From Achromobacter sp. ASV32 (lineage in GTDB: Bacteria > Pseudomonadota > Gammaproteobacteria > Burkholderiales > Burkholderiaceae_B), in NCBI RefSeq assembly GCF_016428805.1, contig NZ_JAELTJ010000014.1, positions 1 through 64,000 of the forward strand: a DNA stretch of 64,000 nucleotides, written 5' to 3'. The position numbers and the translations under genes are program-made. Positions 18,743 through 26,911 of the stretch are shown one piece after another. The stretch's first letter is position 1. Each line of letters starts with the position of its first letter. The notes beneath the pieces were generated by a model. It was not told where the DNA came from and searched no databases. It worked only from the letters and a program-made list of their open reading frames with translations.

Positions 18743-20329
18743 ATGACATCGCCCCGCCGTCCCTTTTTCAAGCTGCTGTTTGCCGGCCTGCTGCTGGCCG
18801 CCAGCCCCTTTGCCCATGCCGAAGCCACCCGCGGCGGCACGTTGACGCTATTGCTGCCGTCCGAGCCCACCGCGCTGGTCACCGTGGGCAATGTGGCCAC
18901 CCCCATCCTGAGCGTCAGCGCCAAAGTCACCGAAGGCCTGCTCAAGTACGACTACGACCTCAAACCCGAACCGCAGCTGGCCACTGCCTGGACCATCAGC
19001 CCCGACGGCACCGTGTACACCTTCACGCTGCGCCAGGGCGTGACGTGGCATGACGGCAAGCCGTTCACGTCGGCGGACGTAGCCTTCTCGATCGATCTGC
19101 TCAAGAAGATCCACCCGCGCGGGCGCAACACCTTCGCCAACGTCACGGCCATCGAAACGCCCAACGACCATACCGTCGTGCTACGCCTGTCCAAGCCGGC
19201 GCCCTACCTGATCCGCGCCTTCGTCGCGACCGAAACGCCCATCATCCCCAAGCACATCTACGAGGGCACGGATCCGTTGACCAACCCGGCCACGTCGGCC
19301 CCGATCGGCACCGGCCCCTACAAATTCAAGGAATGGGTGCGCGGCAGCCACATCGTGTATGAGCGCAACCCCGACTACTGGGACAAACCCAAGCCCTACA
19401 TCGACCGCCTGATCGTGCGCATCGTGGCTGACCCGGCCGCCGCGGCCATCGCCTTCGAAACCGGCACGGCCGACCTGGGTTACCGCACGCCGGTGCCGCT
19501 GGCCGACCTGGCGCGCTTGAAGGCCGTGCCGTCGCTGCGCTTCGAGACCCGCGGCAACAGCTATTCCTACAACGTCACGCGCCTGGAATTCAACCTGGAC
19601 GACCCATACTTCAAGAACGAAAAGGTGCGCCAGGCCGTGGCCCACGCCGTTGACCGCAACGTCATCCTGAAGGTCGTGAACTACGGCGTCGGCCAGGTGG
19701 CCTACTCGCCCATCGCCCCGGGCCTGAAGGCCTACAACGACCCGGCCGTCACGCCCTACCCCTTTGACCTGAAGCGCGCCAACGCGCTACTGGACGAAGC
19801 CGGCTACCCAAAGGGCGCCGACGGCGTGCGGTTCCGCATTACGCTGGACTACAACCCCATCGGCGCCGACGGCCCGCGCCTGGCCGACTACCTGCGCACT
19901 ACGCTGGCCCGCGTCGGCATCGCGGTGACGGTCCGCGCGCAAGACGCCTCGGCCTTCATCAAACGGGTGTACACCGACCGCGACTTCTCCTTCACCACCA
20001 ACGGCGCCAGCAACCTGTTCGACCCCACCGTGGGCGTGCAACGGCTGTACTGGTCCAAGAACTTCATCAAGGGGGTGCCTTTCTCCAACGGCACGCACTA
20101 CAACAACCCCAAGGTGGACGAGCTGCTGGAAGCGGCCGCCGTGGAAAACGACCCCGCCCGCCGCGTTCAGCTGTTCAAGGAATTCCAGCAGATCGTGGCC
20201 CGTGACGTGCCCGACCTGAACCTGTACCAGCCGGAGTTCATCACCATCGCAAATCAGCGCGTGCACGACCACTCGCTGACCGCCGACGGCGTCGAATCCA
20301 ATCTGGCCGACGTCTACCTGCAACCATGA
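18743..20329 (+). CDS. ABC transporter periplasmic substrate-binding protein, family 5
   Basis: This 528-residue protein has a signal peptide (LLFAGLLLAASPFAHA, cut near residue 27) followed by the family 5 fold used for peptides, nickel and opines. Recognisable segments are TRGGTLTLLLPSEPTAL, the TFTLRQGVTWHDGKPFTSADV motif and GTGPYKFKEW. It captures the substrate in the periplasm and delivers it to the two permeases that follow. Its stop codon overlaps the first permease start by 4 nt. Being downstream of hyuAB, its ligand is probably the hydantoinase substrate or a peptide precursor. Confidence 0.92.
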   Translation: MTSPRRPFFKLLFAGLLLAASPFAHAEATRGGTLTLLLPSEPTALVTVGNVATPILSVSAKVTEGLLKYDYDLKPEPQLATAWTISPDGTVYTFTLRQGVTWHDGKPFTSADVAFSIDLLKKIHPRGRNTFANVTAIETPNDHTVVLRLSKPAPYLIRAFVATETPIIPKHIYEGTDPLTNPATSAPIGTGPYKFKEWVRGSHIVYERNPDYWDKPKPYIDRLIVRIVADPAAAAIAFETGTADLGYRTPVPLADLARLKAVPSLRFETRGNSYSYNVTRLEFNLDDPYFKNEKVRQAVAHAVDRNVILKVVNYGVGQVAYSPIAPGLKAYNDPAVTPYPFDLKRANALLDEAGYPKGADGVRFRITLDYNPIGADGPRLADYLRTTLARVGIAVTVRAQDASAFIKRVYTDRDFSFTTNGASNLFDPTVGVQRLYWSKNFIKGVPFSNGTHYNNPKVDELLEAAAVENDPARRVQLFKEFQQIVARDVPDLNLYQPEFITIANQRVHDHSLTADGVESNLADVYLQP

Positions 20330-21306
20330 CCGGACGGACCCTGCGCATCCTGGCGCGTTCGCTGCTGCAGGCCGTGCCGACCGTCATCGGCGTTGTCCTG
20401 CTCAGTTTCTTCCTGCTGCAAGCCGTGCCAGGCGACGCCGCCGACGTGATCGCGGCCGAATCCGGCTCGGCCACCGAGGCCAGCATGGCGGCGCTGCGTA
20501 CGCACCTCGGGCTGGACCAGTCCATGTCGCAACGGCTGGGCGACTACCTGCGCAACCTGGCGACGTTGAACCTGGGCGTCTCGCCACGCTTGAACCTGCC
20601 GGTGTCGGACCTGATCTTCAGCCGGTTGGGCAACACGGTGCTGCTGATGGGCAGCGCGCTGGCCTGCGCCCTGGCCGCCGGCATCGCACTAGGCGCGGTC
20701 ATGGCAAGTTTTGCCGGCCGCTGGCTGGACCGGGCATTGTCATTGGCGGCGCTGCTGCTGTATTCCACCCCTGGATTCTGGCTGGGCCTCATGGCCATCA
20801 TCCTGCTGTCGGTCAAGCTGGGCTGGCTGCCGCCCGGCGGCGTGTCCACCATCGGCTCGGGCGCCACGGGACTGGCCCATGCGCTGGACGTGGCGCGTCA
20901 TCTGGTGCTGCCCACGCTGGCGCTGGCCAGCTTCTACGTCGCGATCTTCGCGCGGCTGACGCGTGCCGCGATGCTGGAAGTGAGCCGCCAGGACTTCGTG
21001 CGCACCGCGCACGCCAAGGGCCTGACACCCCGCGCCGTGGCGCTGCGCCACATCTTGCGCAACGCGCTGATTCCGGTCACCACCGTGGCCGGGCTGAACG
21101 TCGGCACGCTGCTGGGCGGCGCGGTAGTGGTGGAGACCGTGTTCAGCTGGCCTGGCCTGGGCCGGCTGGCCTACGACTCCGTCATGGGGCGCGACTACGT
21201 CGTGCTGCTGGGCATCCTGGTGCTGTCGTCGCTGCTGGTCATCGTGGCCAACATCCTGGCGGATCTGATCCAGACCCTGCTGGACCCGCGCATCCGCGTG
21301 CGCTGA
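20326..21306 (+). CDS. ABC transporter permease, DppB type
   Basis: This 326-residue inner-membrane protein has an N-terminal transmembrane helix (LLQAVPTVIGVVLLSFFLLQ), a periplasmic segment and five more helices. The ATPase-coupling EAA-like loop reads RTAHAKGLTPRAVALRHILRN near residues 226-246. This is the usual layout of the first permease in dipeptide-family importers. It overlaps the binding protein gene by 4 nt and is followed after 70 nt by the partner permease. Confidence 0.92.
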   Translation: MTGRTLRILARSLLQAVPTVIGVVLLSFFLLQAVPGDAADVIAAESGSATEASMAALRTHLGLDQSMSQRLGDYLRNLATLNLGVSPRLNLPVSDLIFSRLGNTVLLMGSALACALAAGIALGAVMASFAGRWLDRALSLAALLLYSTPGFWLGLMAIILLSVKLGWLPPGGVSTIGSGATGLAHALDVARHLVLPTLALASFYVAIFARLTRAAMLEVSRQDFVRTAHAKGLTPRAVALRHILRNALIPVTTVAGLNVGTLLGGAVVVETVFSWPGLGRLAYDSVMGRDYVVLLGILVLSSLLVIVANILADLIQTLLDPRIRVR

Positions 21307-21376
21307 CCGGCGCCTGCTGCTTGCCTGAGTCACGCATGCCTGCTCAAACGACGCCGCTTCTTTCCTGAGTTCCCTT

Positions 21377-22264
21377 ATGTCCGCTCCTATCGAATCCACG
21401 CTGGGCGCCCCGCCCGCCCGACTGCCCTGGCGCCGCCGCGGCGCGCTGGGCCGCCTGCTCGCCAACCCCGCCGCGGTCGCGGGCGGCGTGCTGCTGCTGT
21501 TGATCCTGCTGGCGGCGGTGACCGCGCCGTGGGTATTTCCGAACGACCCGCTCGACATGGTCGGCCCGCCCATCCTGTGGCCCGGCCAGGACCCCGGCTT
21601 CTGGCTGGGCACCGACACCATGGGGCGCGATGTGGCCGCCGGTCTGGCGCACGGCGCGCGAGTATCGCTGACCGTGGGCTTCACCGCCGCGCTGCTCAGC
21701 CTGGTCATCGGCATCGCGGTCGGCGCGACCGCCGGCTATTTCGGCGGCTGGGTCAACATGGCGCTGATGCGCGTCACCGAACTGCTGCAGACCATTCCAT
21801 CGTTCCTGCTCGTGGTGGTCATCGTCGCCATCGCCCGGCCGTCGGTGGCGGTGATTGCGCTGTCCATCGGCGTGGCGTCCTGGCCCGTGATCGCGCGGCT
21901 GGTGCGCGCCGAATTCCGTACCCTGCGCGAATCGGAATTCGTGCAGGCCGCGCGCAGCCTGGGCTACAGCCACGTCCGCATCGCCCTGCTCGAGATCCTG
22001 CCAAACGCCCTGCCGCCGGTCATCGTGACGACCTCGGTGCTGGTCGCCAACGCCATCCTGATGGAGTCGGCGCTGTCATTCATGAACATGGGCGACCCCA
22101 ACGCCGTGTCGTGGGGCAGCATGATCGGCAGCGCCCGCGAGATGCTGCGCACCGCCTGGTACCTGACCGCGCTGCCGGGCGTGTCCATCATCCTGACCGT
22201 GCTGTCGCTGAACCTGCTGGGCGATGCGCTGAACGACGCGTTCAATCCCCGGCTGGCGCGGTAA
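21377..22264 (+). CDS. ABC transporter permease, DppC type
   Basis: This 295-residue protein has an N-terminal helix (AVAGGVLLLLILLAAVTA) and the motif GTDTMGRDV typical of DppC/OppC, five further helices, and the coupling loop QAARSLGYSHVRIALLEILPN. It pairs with the preceding permease to form the channel. It is the last clear gene of the hyuAB-importer unit; no terminator was evident in the next 100 nt. Confidence 0.92.
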   Translation: MSAPIESTLGAPPARLPWRRRGALGRLLANPAAVAGGVLLLLILLAAVTAPWVFPNDPLDMVGPPILWPGQDPGFWLGTDTMGRDVAAGLAHGARVSLTVGFTAALLSLVIGIAVGATAGYFGGWVNMALMRVTELLQTIPSFLLVVVIVAIARPSVAVIALSIGVASWPVIARLVRAEFRTLRESEFVQAARSLGYSHVRIALLEILPNALPPVIVTTSVLVANAILMESALSFMNMGDPNAVSWGSMIGSAREMLRTAWYLTALPGVSIILTVLSLNLLGDALNDAFNPRLAR

Positions 22265-22375
22265 TGCGCATGAACGCCGCGTTTGGCTGGCGGTCCGGGC
22301 GAATGGGCCTGGCGCCGCCCGCGCATTGCCCTCCGGTATATTTCCCTTTTTGTGCAGAGCAATAAGGGGAACGGC

Positions 22376-22582
22376 ATGGGATGGATCTATCTGGCGCTGG
22401 CCACACGCACCATTCCCGTGGGCACGGCCTACGCCGTCTGGGTCGGCATCGGCGCCGTCGGCACCGCCATCTACGGGTCGCTCTTCCTGGGAGAAGACCG
22501 CAGCTTCATGCGCGTCATGTGCTTTGTCCTGATCATCTCGGGCATCGTCGGCCTGAAGGCGCTTTCGCCGGCCAGGGACTGA
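22376..22582 (+). pseudogene. sugE: Internally deleted SMR exporter (sugE/gdx remnant)
   Basis: The 68-residue frame starts like SugE (MGWIYLALA) but then joins directly to the second half of the family ([29 protein letters not shown], then the last helix). SugE/Gdx proteins are about 105 residues with four helices and an essential Glu in helix 1. Here helix 1, that Glu and most of helix 2, about 40 residues, are missing, while frame, stop and ribosome site (AAGGGGA, 6 nt from the ATG) are intact. The likely cause is an in-frame deletion between similar YLALA-like stretches. It cannot be a working guanidinium exporter of the known type. It could be a dead gene or a two-helix microprotein. Confidence 0.75.
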
Positions 22583-22652
22583 GCCGCGTCCGCGCGCCCG
22601 CTCCCGAACGCTCCAATTCCCTGGCACGCGGCAGGATCGCGGTAAAGCCAAG

Positions 22653-22681
22653 TAGACTTTTTTTTCTAGAAAAACTATTCT
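22653..22681 (+). promoter_or_regulatory. Candidate promoter of the blaI operon
   Basis: TAGACT and TATTCT are separated by 17 nt, each matching four of six consensus bases, and are about 43 nt upstream of the BlaI start. The tandem TTCTAGAA boxes overlap this promoter. Confidence 0.4.
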
Positions 22682-22696
22682 AGAAAAATAGTTCTA
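22661..22696 (+). promoter_or_regulatory. Tandem palindromic operator, likely BlaI binding site
   Basis: Two perfect TTCTAGAA boxes (22664-22671 and 22678-22685) have centres 14 bp apart. The first extends to a 14-bp palindrome, TTTTTCTAGAAAAA, and the second sits within the imperfect palindrome at 22674-22692 (ACTAT...ATAGT). A further half-site TTCTA follows at 22692. It is the only strongly AT-rich patch nearby and overlaps the candidate promoter, as expected for autorepression. Confidence 0.6.
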
Positions 22697-22723
22697 TCAA
22701 CGTTTCCGCCCACGTCCGCCTCG

Positions 22724-23113
22724 ATGTCCCCTACGCCTCCACCCGCCGCCAAGCCCACCAGCGCCGAACTCGATGTGCTGCGCGCGCTGTGGGAAACCGG
22801 CCCCGCCACCGTCAAACAGGTCCACGCCGCCATGGCCACCCTGCGCGACGACCTGACCTACGCCAACGTGCTGCGGCAGATGCAGCTCATGCACGGCAAG
22901 GGCCTGCTGACGCGCGACGAAAGCGAGCGTTCCCATGTCTATGCGGCGGCGCAGACCCAGGCGGCCACGCAAGGCAGCCTGATCAAGGACCTGATCCGCC
23001 GCGCCTTTTCCGGCTCGGGCAAGGCCCTGGTGCTGGCCGCGCTACGCGACGGCCACGTCAGCAAGAAAGACCGCGCTGAAATCGAAGCCCTGCTGCGCAA
23101 AGACAAGCCGTGA
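22724..23113 (+). CDS. blaI: BlaI/MecI-family transcriptional repressor
   Basis: This 129-residue protein has a winged-helix domain (SAELDVLRALWETGPATVKQVHAAM, then a recognition helix in YANVLRQMQLMHGKGLLTR) and a C-terminal dimerisation helix pair, the layout of BlaI/MecI. In the known systems the repressor dimer blocks the beta-lactamase promoter until the BlaR1 peptidase is activated. Here it is the first gene of a unit with an M56 sensor and a class D beta-lactamase, and tandem palindromes overlap its own promoter. Its stop overlaps the sensor start as GTGA. No clear ribosome site is visible before its ATG. Confidence 0.88.
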   Translation: MSPTPPPAAKPTSAELDVLRALWETGPATVKQVHAAMATLRDDLTYANVLRQMQLMHGKGLLTRDESERSHVYAAAQTQAATQGSLIKDLIRRAFSGSGKALVLAALRDGHVSKKDRAEIEALLRKDKP

Positions 23114-24819
23114 CCGACGTCCTGCTCGCCACGGCGTGGGCCATCGGCGCCAGCCTGCCGGCCGTGGCCTGGAAAATCCTCTGCGTCCACGCCGCCACGG
23201 TCGGGCTGATGCGCCTGACCCGGCCCGCCGACAACCGGCTGCGCTACGCACTGCTTTGCGCCGCCCTGTTCACCTGCGTGGCGGTGTTGGCGGCCGACAC
23301 CGCGCTCGCGTGGCGCGTGCTGCCGGCGGCAGGTCATGCTGGCCAGGTGGCGCCGCCCTTGTCGGCAACCGCCTCCTGGCCGCTCTGGCTTGCCATCGCG
23401 TGGCTGGCGGGCAGCGCATTGGCTGCGCTGCGCGTGCTGCTGGGCCTCGGCTGGCTGCGCGGCCTGTTGCGCCGCAGCCAACCCTGGACGGATCCTGTCT
23501 GGCAGGCGCGCGTGGCCGATCTGTCGCGCCGCCTGGGGCTGGTGCGCGGCGTGAGCCTGCGCATGGCGCACCAACTGGCCACGCCCGTCACGGCCGGTTG
23601 GCTCAAGCCGGTGGTGCTGATGCCCGCGGCGCTGGTCACCGGCATGCCCGCCGACCTGCTGCAGGCCTTGCTCGCGCATGAACTGGCGCACGTGCGGCGC
23701 CATGATTTCCTCGTGAACCTGCTGCAGCATTTCGCGCAAACGCTGCTGTTCTTTCACCCCTCGGTCTGGTGGCTGTCGCGCCGTCTGCGCATCGAGCGCG
23801 AGCGCGTCGCCGACGAACTGGCCGCCACGCTGATCGGCAGCCCCTTGCCGCTGGCCCGCGCCCTGAACGCCTTGAGCGAAACGCCCGGCGGACCGGTGCC
23901 AATGGCCCTGGGCGCGCGCGACGGCGACCTGCTCGACCGCATCCGCCGCCTGGCCGCGCCCTCCAGCCTGGCGGCGCGGCGGACCGCCGCCGTGCCCATC
24001 CTGGCCATGACACTGGCGCTGGCGGGCTTCACCGCATGGCCGGCGCTGGAAGCGGCCCGGCCCGCCCAGGCGCCATCCCGAGCCGAGGTCCGCGATGCGC
24101 TGGCCAGGCTGCCCGGCATTGCAGCCCTGATCGCGGCCAGCGGCGCCTCTCACGTGCTGGTGCTGGACGACGCGTCCGGCGCCACCCTGCTCGGCCGCGC
24201 CGAAAACGACGCCGTGCCGATCGCCTCGCTGACCAAGCTGATGACCGCGATGGTCGTGCTGGACGCCTCGCCGGACCTGTCTCGCCGCGTCTTCATCGAC
24301 GAGCGCGACGCGCAGGCCACCGCGGCCTCCGCGTCGACCCTGCCCGTAGGCACGGCCACCACGCTGGACACCTTGCTCAAGCTCGCGTTGATGTCGTCCG
24401 ACAATCGCGCCGCCCATGCCCTGGCCCGCACCTACCCGGGCGGTGAGCCGGCCTTCAGCCTGGCGCTGCAACGCAAGGCCGCCGCGCTGGGCCTGCAGCA
24501 CACCACGCTGGACGAACCCACCGGTCTGTCCGCGGCCAATCGCGCCAGCGCCGCCGACATCGGCAAGATCGTCCACGCCGCTGCCGGCTATCCGCAGATC
24601 GCCCGCGACAGCATCGCGCTCGCCGAGACGGTCGATGCGGCCGACGGCCCGCTGCGGTACCGCAACACCAACCCGCTGGTCGGCGCGCAGGGCTGGGACA
24701 TCCGCCTGTCCAAGACCGCGGCGTCCGCCGAAGCCGGCCGCTGCCTGGCCATGCGCGTGCACGTCGACAACCGCGACCTGACGCTGGTCCTGCTCAACGG
24801 CCGCCCCCCGCGCGCCTGA
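23110..24819 (+). CDS. BlaR1-like M56 metallopeptidase fused to a PBP7-like S11 sensor domain
   Basis: The protein starts at a GTG overlapping the blaI stop and has 569 residues. The N-terminal half matches BlaR1/M56: helices near 5-35, 44-65 and 90-115, then HELAH at 190-194 with a likely third zinc ligand in ERERVADE (229-236), and a fourth helix near 293-312. The periplasmic C-terminal part (about 345-569) resembles the S11 DD-endopeptidase PBP7/PbpG, with SLTK at 373-376, SDN at 430-432 and KTA at 535-537 where KTG is usual. Classical BlaR1 instead carries a class D-like sensor. I infer that beta-lactam acylation of Ser373 activates the zinc peptidase, which then leads to BlaI inactivation. 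The OXA gene follows after a gap of 20-35 nt. Confidence 0.85.
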   Translation: MTDVLLATAWAIGASLPAVAWKILCVHAATVGLMRLTRPADNRLRYALLCAALFTCVAVLAADTALAWRVLPAAGHAGQVAPPLSATASWPLWLAIAWLAGSALAALRVLLGLGWLRGLLRRSQPWTDPVWQARVADLSRRLGLVRGVSLRMAHQLATPVTAGWLKPVVLMPAALVTGMPADLLQALLAHELAHVRRHDFLVNLLQHFAQTLLFFHPSVWWLSRRLRIERERVADELAATLIGSPLPLARALNALSETPGGPVPMALGARDGDLLDRIRRLAAPSSLAARRTAAVPILAMTLALAGFTAWPALEAARPAQAPSRAEVRDALARLPGIAALIAASGASHVLVLDDASGATLLGRAENDAVPIASLTKLMTAMVVLDASPDLSRRVFIDERDAQATAASASTLPVGTATTLDTLLKLALMSSDNRAAHALARTYPGGEPAFSLALQRKAAALGLQHTTLDEPTGLSAANRASAADIGKIVHAAAGYPQIARDSIALAETVDAADGPLRYRNTNPLVGAQGWDIRLSKTAASAEAGRCLAMRVHVDNRDLTLVLLNGRPPRA

Positions 24820-24854
24820 TTCCCCCGTTGTTTTCCCTGATGACTGCATCGCTC

Positions 24855-25682
24855 ATGATCTTCCGACTCTCTTCCTGCGCCCTGGGCGCCGCCCTGGCTT
24901 GCACCGCGCTGGCCGCCGCGCCCGCCCAGGCCCGCGAACGCTGCACCGTGGTGGCCGATGCCGCCGACGGCAAGATCCTGTACCAGCAAGGCTCGGCCGA
25001 CGCCTGCGCCGCGCGCTACACGCCCGCCTCGACCTTCAAGCTGGCCATCGCGCTGATGGGATCTGACGCGGGCATCCTGCAAGGCCCGCATGCGCCCGTG
25101 TGGAACTATCAGCCTGACTATCCCGACTGGGGCGGCGACGCCTGGCGCCAGCCCACCGACCCTGCCCGCTGGATCAAATATTCCGTCGTCTGGTATTCGC
25201 AGCAGGTCGCCGCGCGCCTGGGCCAGCAACGCTTCCAGCAATACGCCTCGGCCTTCCAGTATGGCAACGAAGATGTCTCGGGCGAGCCGGGCAGGCACAA
25301 CGGCACGCAAGGTGCCTGGATCATCTCGTCGCTGCGCATCTCGCCGCTGGAGCAGCTGGCGTTCCTGCGCAAGGTCGTCAACCGGCAGCTGCCGGTCAAG
25401 GCGGCGGCCTACGACCTGGCCGACACGCTGTTCGACGCGGGCACCGCCGACGGCTGGCGGCTCTATGGCAAGACCGGCACCGGGTCGCCCGGCAACGCCG
25501 GCGTCTATACGCCCGCCAATGCCTACGGCTGGTTCGTCGGCTGGGCGCGCAAGGACGGCCGCCAACTGGTGTTCGCCCGCCTGATACAGGACGAACAGCC
25601 CACCAGGCCCAACGCCGGCCTGCGAGCGCGCGACGAACTGATCGGCACCTGGCCCGCGCTGGCCGCCGCCGCGCGCAAGTAG
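24855..25682 (+). CDS. blaOXA: Class D beta-lactamase, OXA-114-like
   Basis: I prefer the ATG at 24855, which gives 275 residues and the N-terminus usual for Achromobacter OXA enzymes; an in-frame ATG at 24840 is possible. A signal peptide ends near AQARE. The class D motifs are all present: STFK with the carbamylated Lys, a YGN motif in FQYGNEDVSG, the conserved Trp in GAWIISSLR, and YGKTGTG. From memory the sequence is close to the OXA-114 group intrinsic to Achromobacter. It hydrolyses beta-lactams in the periplasm. It lies directly behind a BlaI-type repressor and BlaR1-like sensor, so expression is probably inducible. An acyltransferase gene follows after 12 nt. Confidence 0.93.
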   Translation: MIFRLSSCALGAALACTALAAAPAQARERCTVVADAADGKILYQQGSADACAARYTPASTFKLAIALMGSDAGILQGPHAPVWNYQPDYPDWGGDAWRQPTDPARWIKYSVVWYSQQVAARLGQQRFQQYASAFQYGNEDVSGEPGRHNGTQGAWIISSLRISPLEQLAFLRKVVNRQLPVKAAAYDLADTLFDAGTADGWRLYGKTGTGSPGNAGVYTPANAYGWFVGWARKDGRQLVFARLIQDEQPTRPNAGLRARDELIGTWPALAAAARK

Positions 25683-25694
25683 GCGGGCCGCGCC

Positions 25695-26837
25695 ATGCAG
25701 GCCCCCGCGCGCGACCACGGCATCGACATGCTGCGCGGCCTGTCGATCCTGCTGGTGCTGCTGCACCATTTCAATATCGCCTATCCGCTGCGCGATACCG
25801 CGCTGGCCGGCCTGCTGGGCTGGCCGCTGCTGCATGCCATCGCGCGCAATGGCAACTATGGCGTGACGGTGTTCTTCGTCATCTCCGGTTTCCTGGTCAC
25901 GCGCAACGCACTGGAACGCTGGGGCAGTCTGGCCAACATCCGCCCCGCGCCCTTCTACCTGCTGCGCCTGGCCCGCATCGTGCCAACGCTGCTGCTGACG
26001 TTGCTGGCGGTGGATGCCCTGGCGCTGGCCGGCGTGCGCCTATTCGACAACCGTCCCGACGCGGCCGTTTCACTCTGGACGACCAACGCCGCCGCGCTGA
26101 CCGCCTGGATGAACGTGCTGGTCATCCGCGAAGGCTGGATCAACTATCCGCTGGGCGTGACGTGGTCGCTGTCGATCGAGCTGGCGTTCTACCTGCTGTT
26201 CCCGTTGGCCTGCCTGTTGCTGCGCCGCAATGCGATACGGGGCGCGCTGGCCGCCCTGCTCATCGTCGCCGGTCCGCTGTACCGCCTGGCCCACCAGGGC
26301 GAGAGCGAAGCCTACCTGTATGGCTATCTGGCCTGCTTCGATGCCATCGCCATCGGTTGCGCCGCCGCGGTGCTGGCCCGCCATCACGCCTTTGCCGCGC
26401 TGCGACGGCCTTGGACTCGCGCCGCCATCGGCATTGCCATGGCGGCGCTGTACCTGGCGTGGCCGATCCGCAGCAGCAATGTGCTGGGTGCCAGCGCCAT
26501 GGCGCTGGGCGCCGCCGCGCTCCTCTTGCACACACCGGCGGGCGGCACGGCGCCTGCCGGCTGGGCGCGACGGGCGCTGATGTGCTGCGGCCGCGACTGC
26601 TACGAGATCTACCTGCTGCATCTCGTCGTGCTGGGCCTGCTACGCACCTGGCAGCCGCCCGCCCTGACGCACGGCGACGTGAAACTGGCGCTGCTGCTGG
26701 CTTGCGTGGCCGGATCCTGCCTGATCGGCGCAGCCGTGGCGCGCGGCTATTCCACGCCGATCAACCGGCTGCTGCGGCAGCGCCTCGGCATCGGGCGCCA
26801 GCCCGGCGGACAACGGCCAGCGCCCTCCCGGCCCTGA
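25695..26837 (+). CDS. Acyltransferase 3 family membrane protein (OafA/YrhL type)
   Basis: This 380-residue protein has about ten transmembrane helices and the acyltransferase-3 hallmarks: GIDMLRGLSILLVLLHHF at the N-terminus, then VFFVISGFLVTR and LRLARIVPTLLL. Such enzymes move acyl groups, usually acetyl, onto lipopolysaccharide, peptidoglycan or exported sugars at the inner membrane. It starts 12 nt after the beta-lactamase and a strong hairpin follows its stop, so it is probably the fourth gene of the beta-lactam-responsive unit. Whether it modifies peptidoglycan or another glycan is unknown; no SGNH domain is fused. Confidence 0.88.
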   Translation: MQAPARDHGIDMLRGLSILLVLLHHFNIAYPLRDTALAGLLGWPLLHAIARNGNYGVTVFFVISGFLVTRNALERWGSLANIRPAPFYLLRLARIVPTLLLTLLAVDALALAGVRLFDNRPDAAVSLWTTNAAALTAWMNVLVIREGWINYPLGVTWSLSIELAFYLLFPLACLLLRRNAIRGALAALLIVAGPLYRLAHQGESEAYLYGYLACFDAIAIGCAAAVLARHHAFAALRRPWTRAAIGIAMAALYLAWPIRSSNVLGASAMALGAAALLLHTPAGGTAPAGWARRALMCCGRDCYEIYLLHLVVLGLLRTWQPPALTHGDVKLALLLACVAGSCLIGAAVARGYSTPINRLLRQRLGIGRQPGGQRPAPSRP

Positions 26838-26856
26838 CCTGAATAATGGGGCCGGG
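26827..26856 (+). terminator. GC-rich hairpin at the end of the bla operon
   Basis: CCCGGCCC and GGGCCGGG form an 8-bp stem with a 14-nt loop, overlapping the end of the acyltransferase gene. There is no T run, so termination efficiency is uncertain. Confidence 0.4.
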
Positions 26857-26911
26857 CTGCACTTGCTAAGATCAAGGCACTCTTTCCCTTATTTCGGAGC
26901 AGCGCCTCTTG

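Noticed and set aside
22283-22375. A guanidine riboswitch before the sugE remnant
   Set aside because: SMR exporter genes often have one, but I could not find the paired hairpins with ACGR loops or other conserved parts.
22283-22582. A 99-codon start for the sugE remnant
   Set aside because: The extra 31 codons have no family resemblance, and the ribosome site AAGGGGA points to the ATG at 22376.
22939-24849. A minus-strand open frame of 636 codons
   Set aside because: It is antisense to the M56/S11 sensor gene and rich in Gln, Gly and Arg without any motif.
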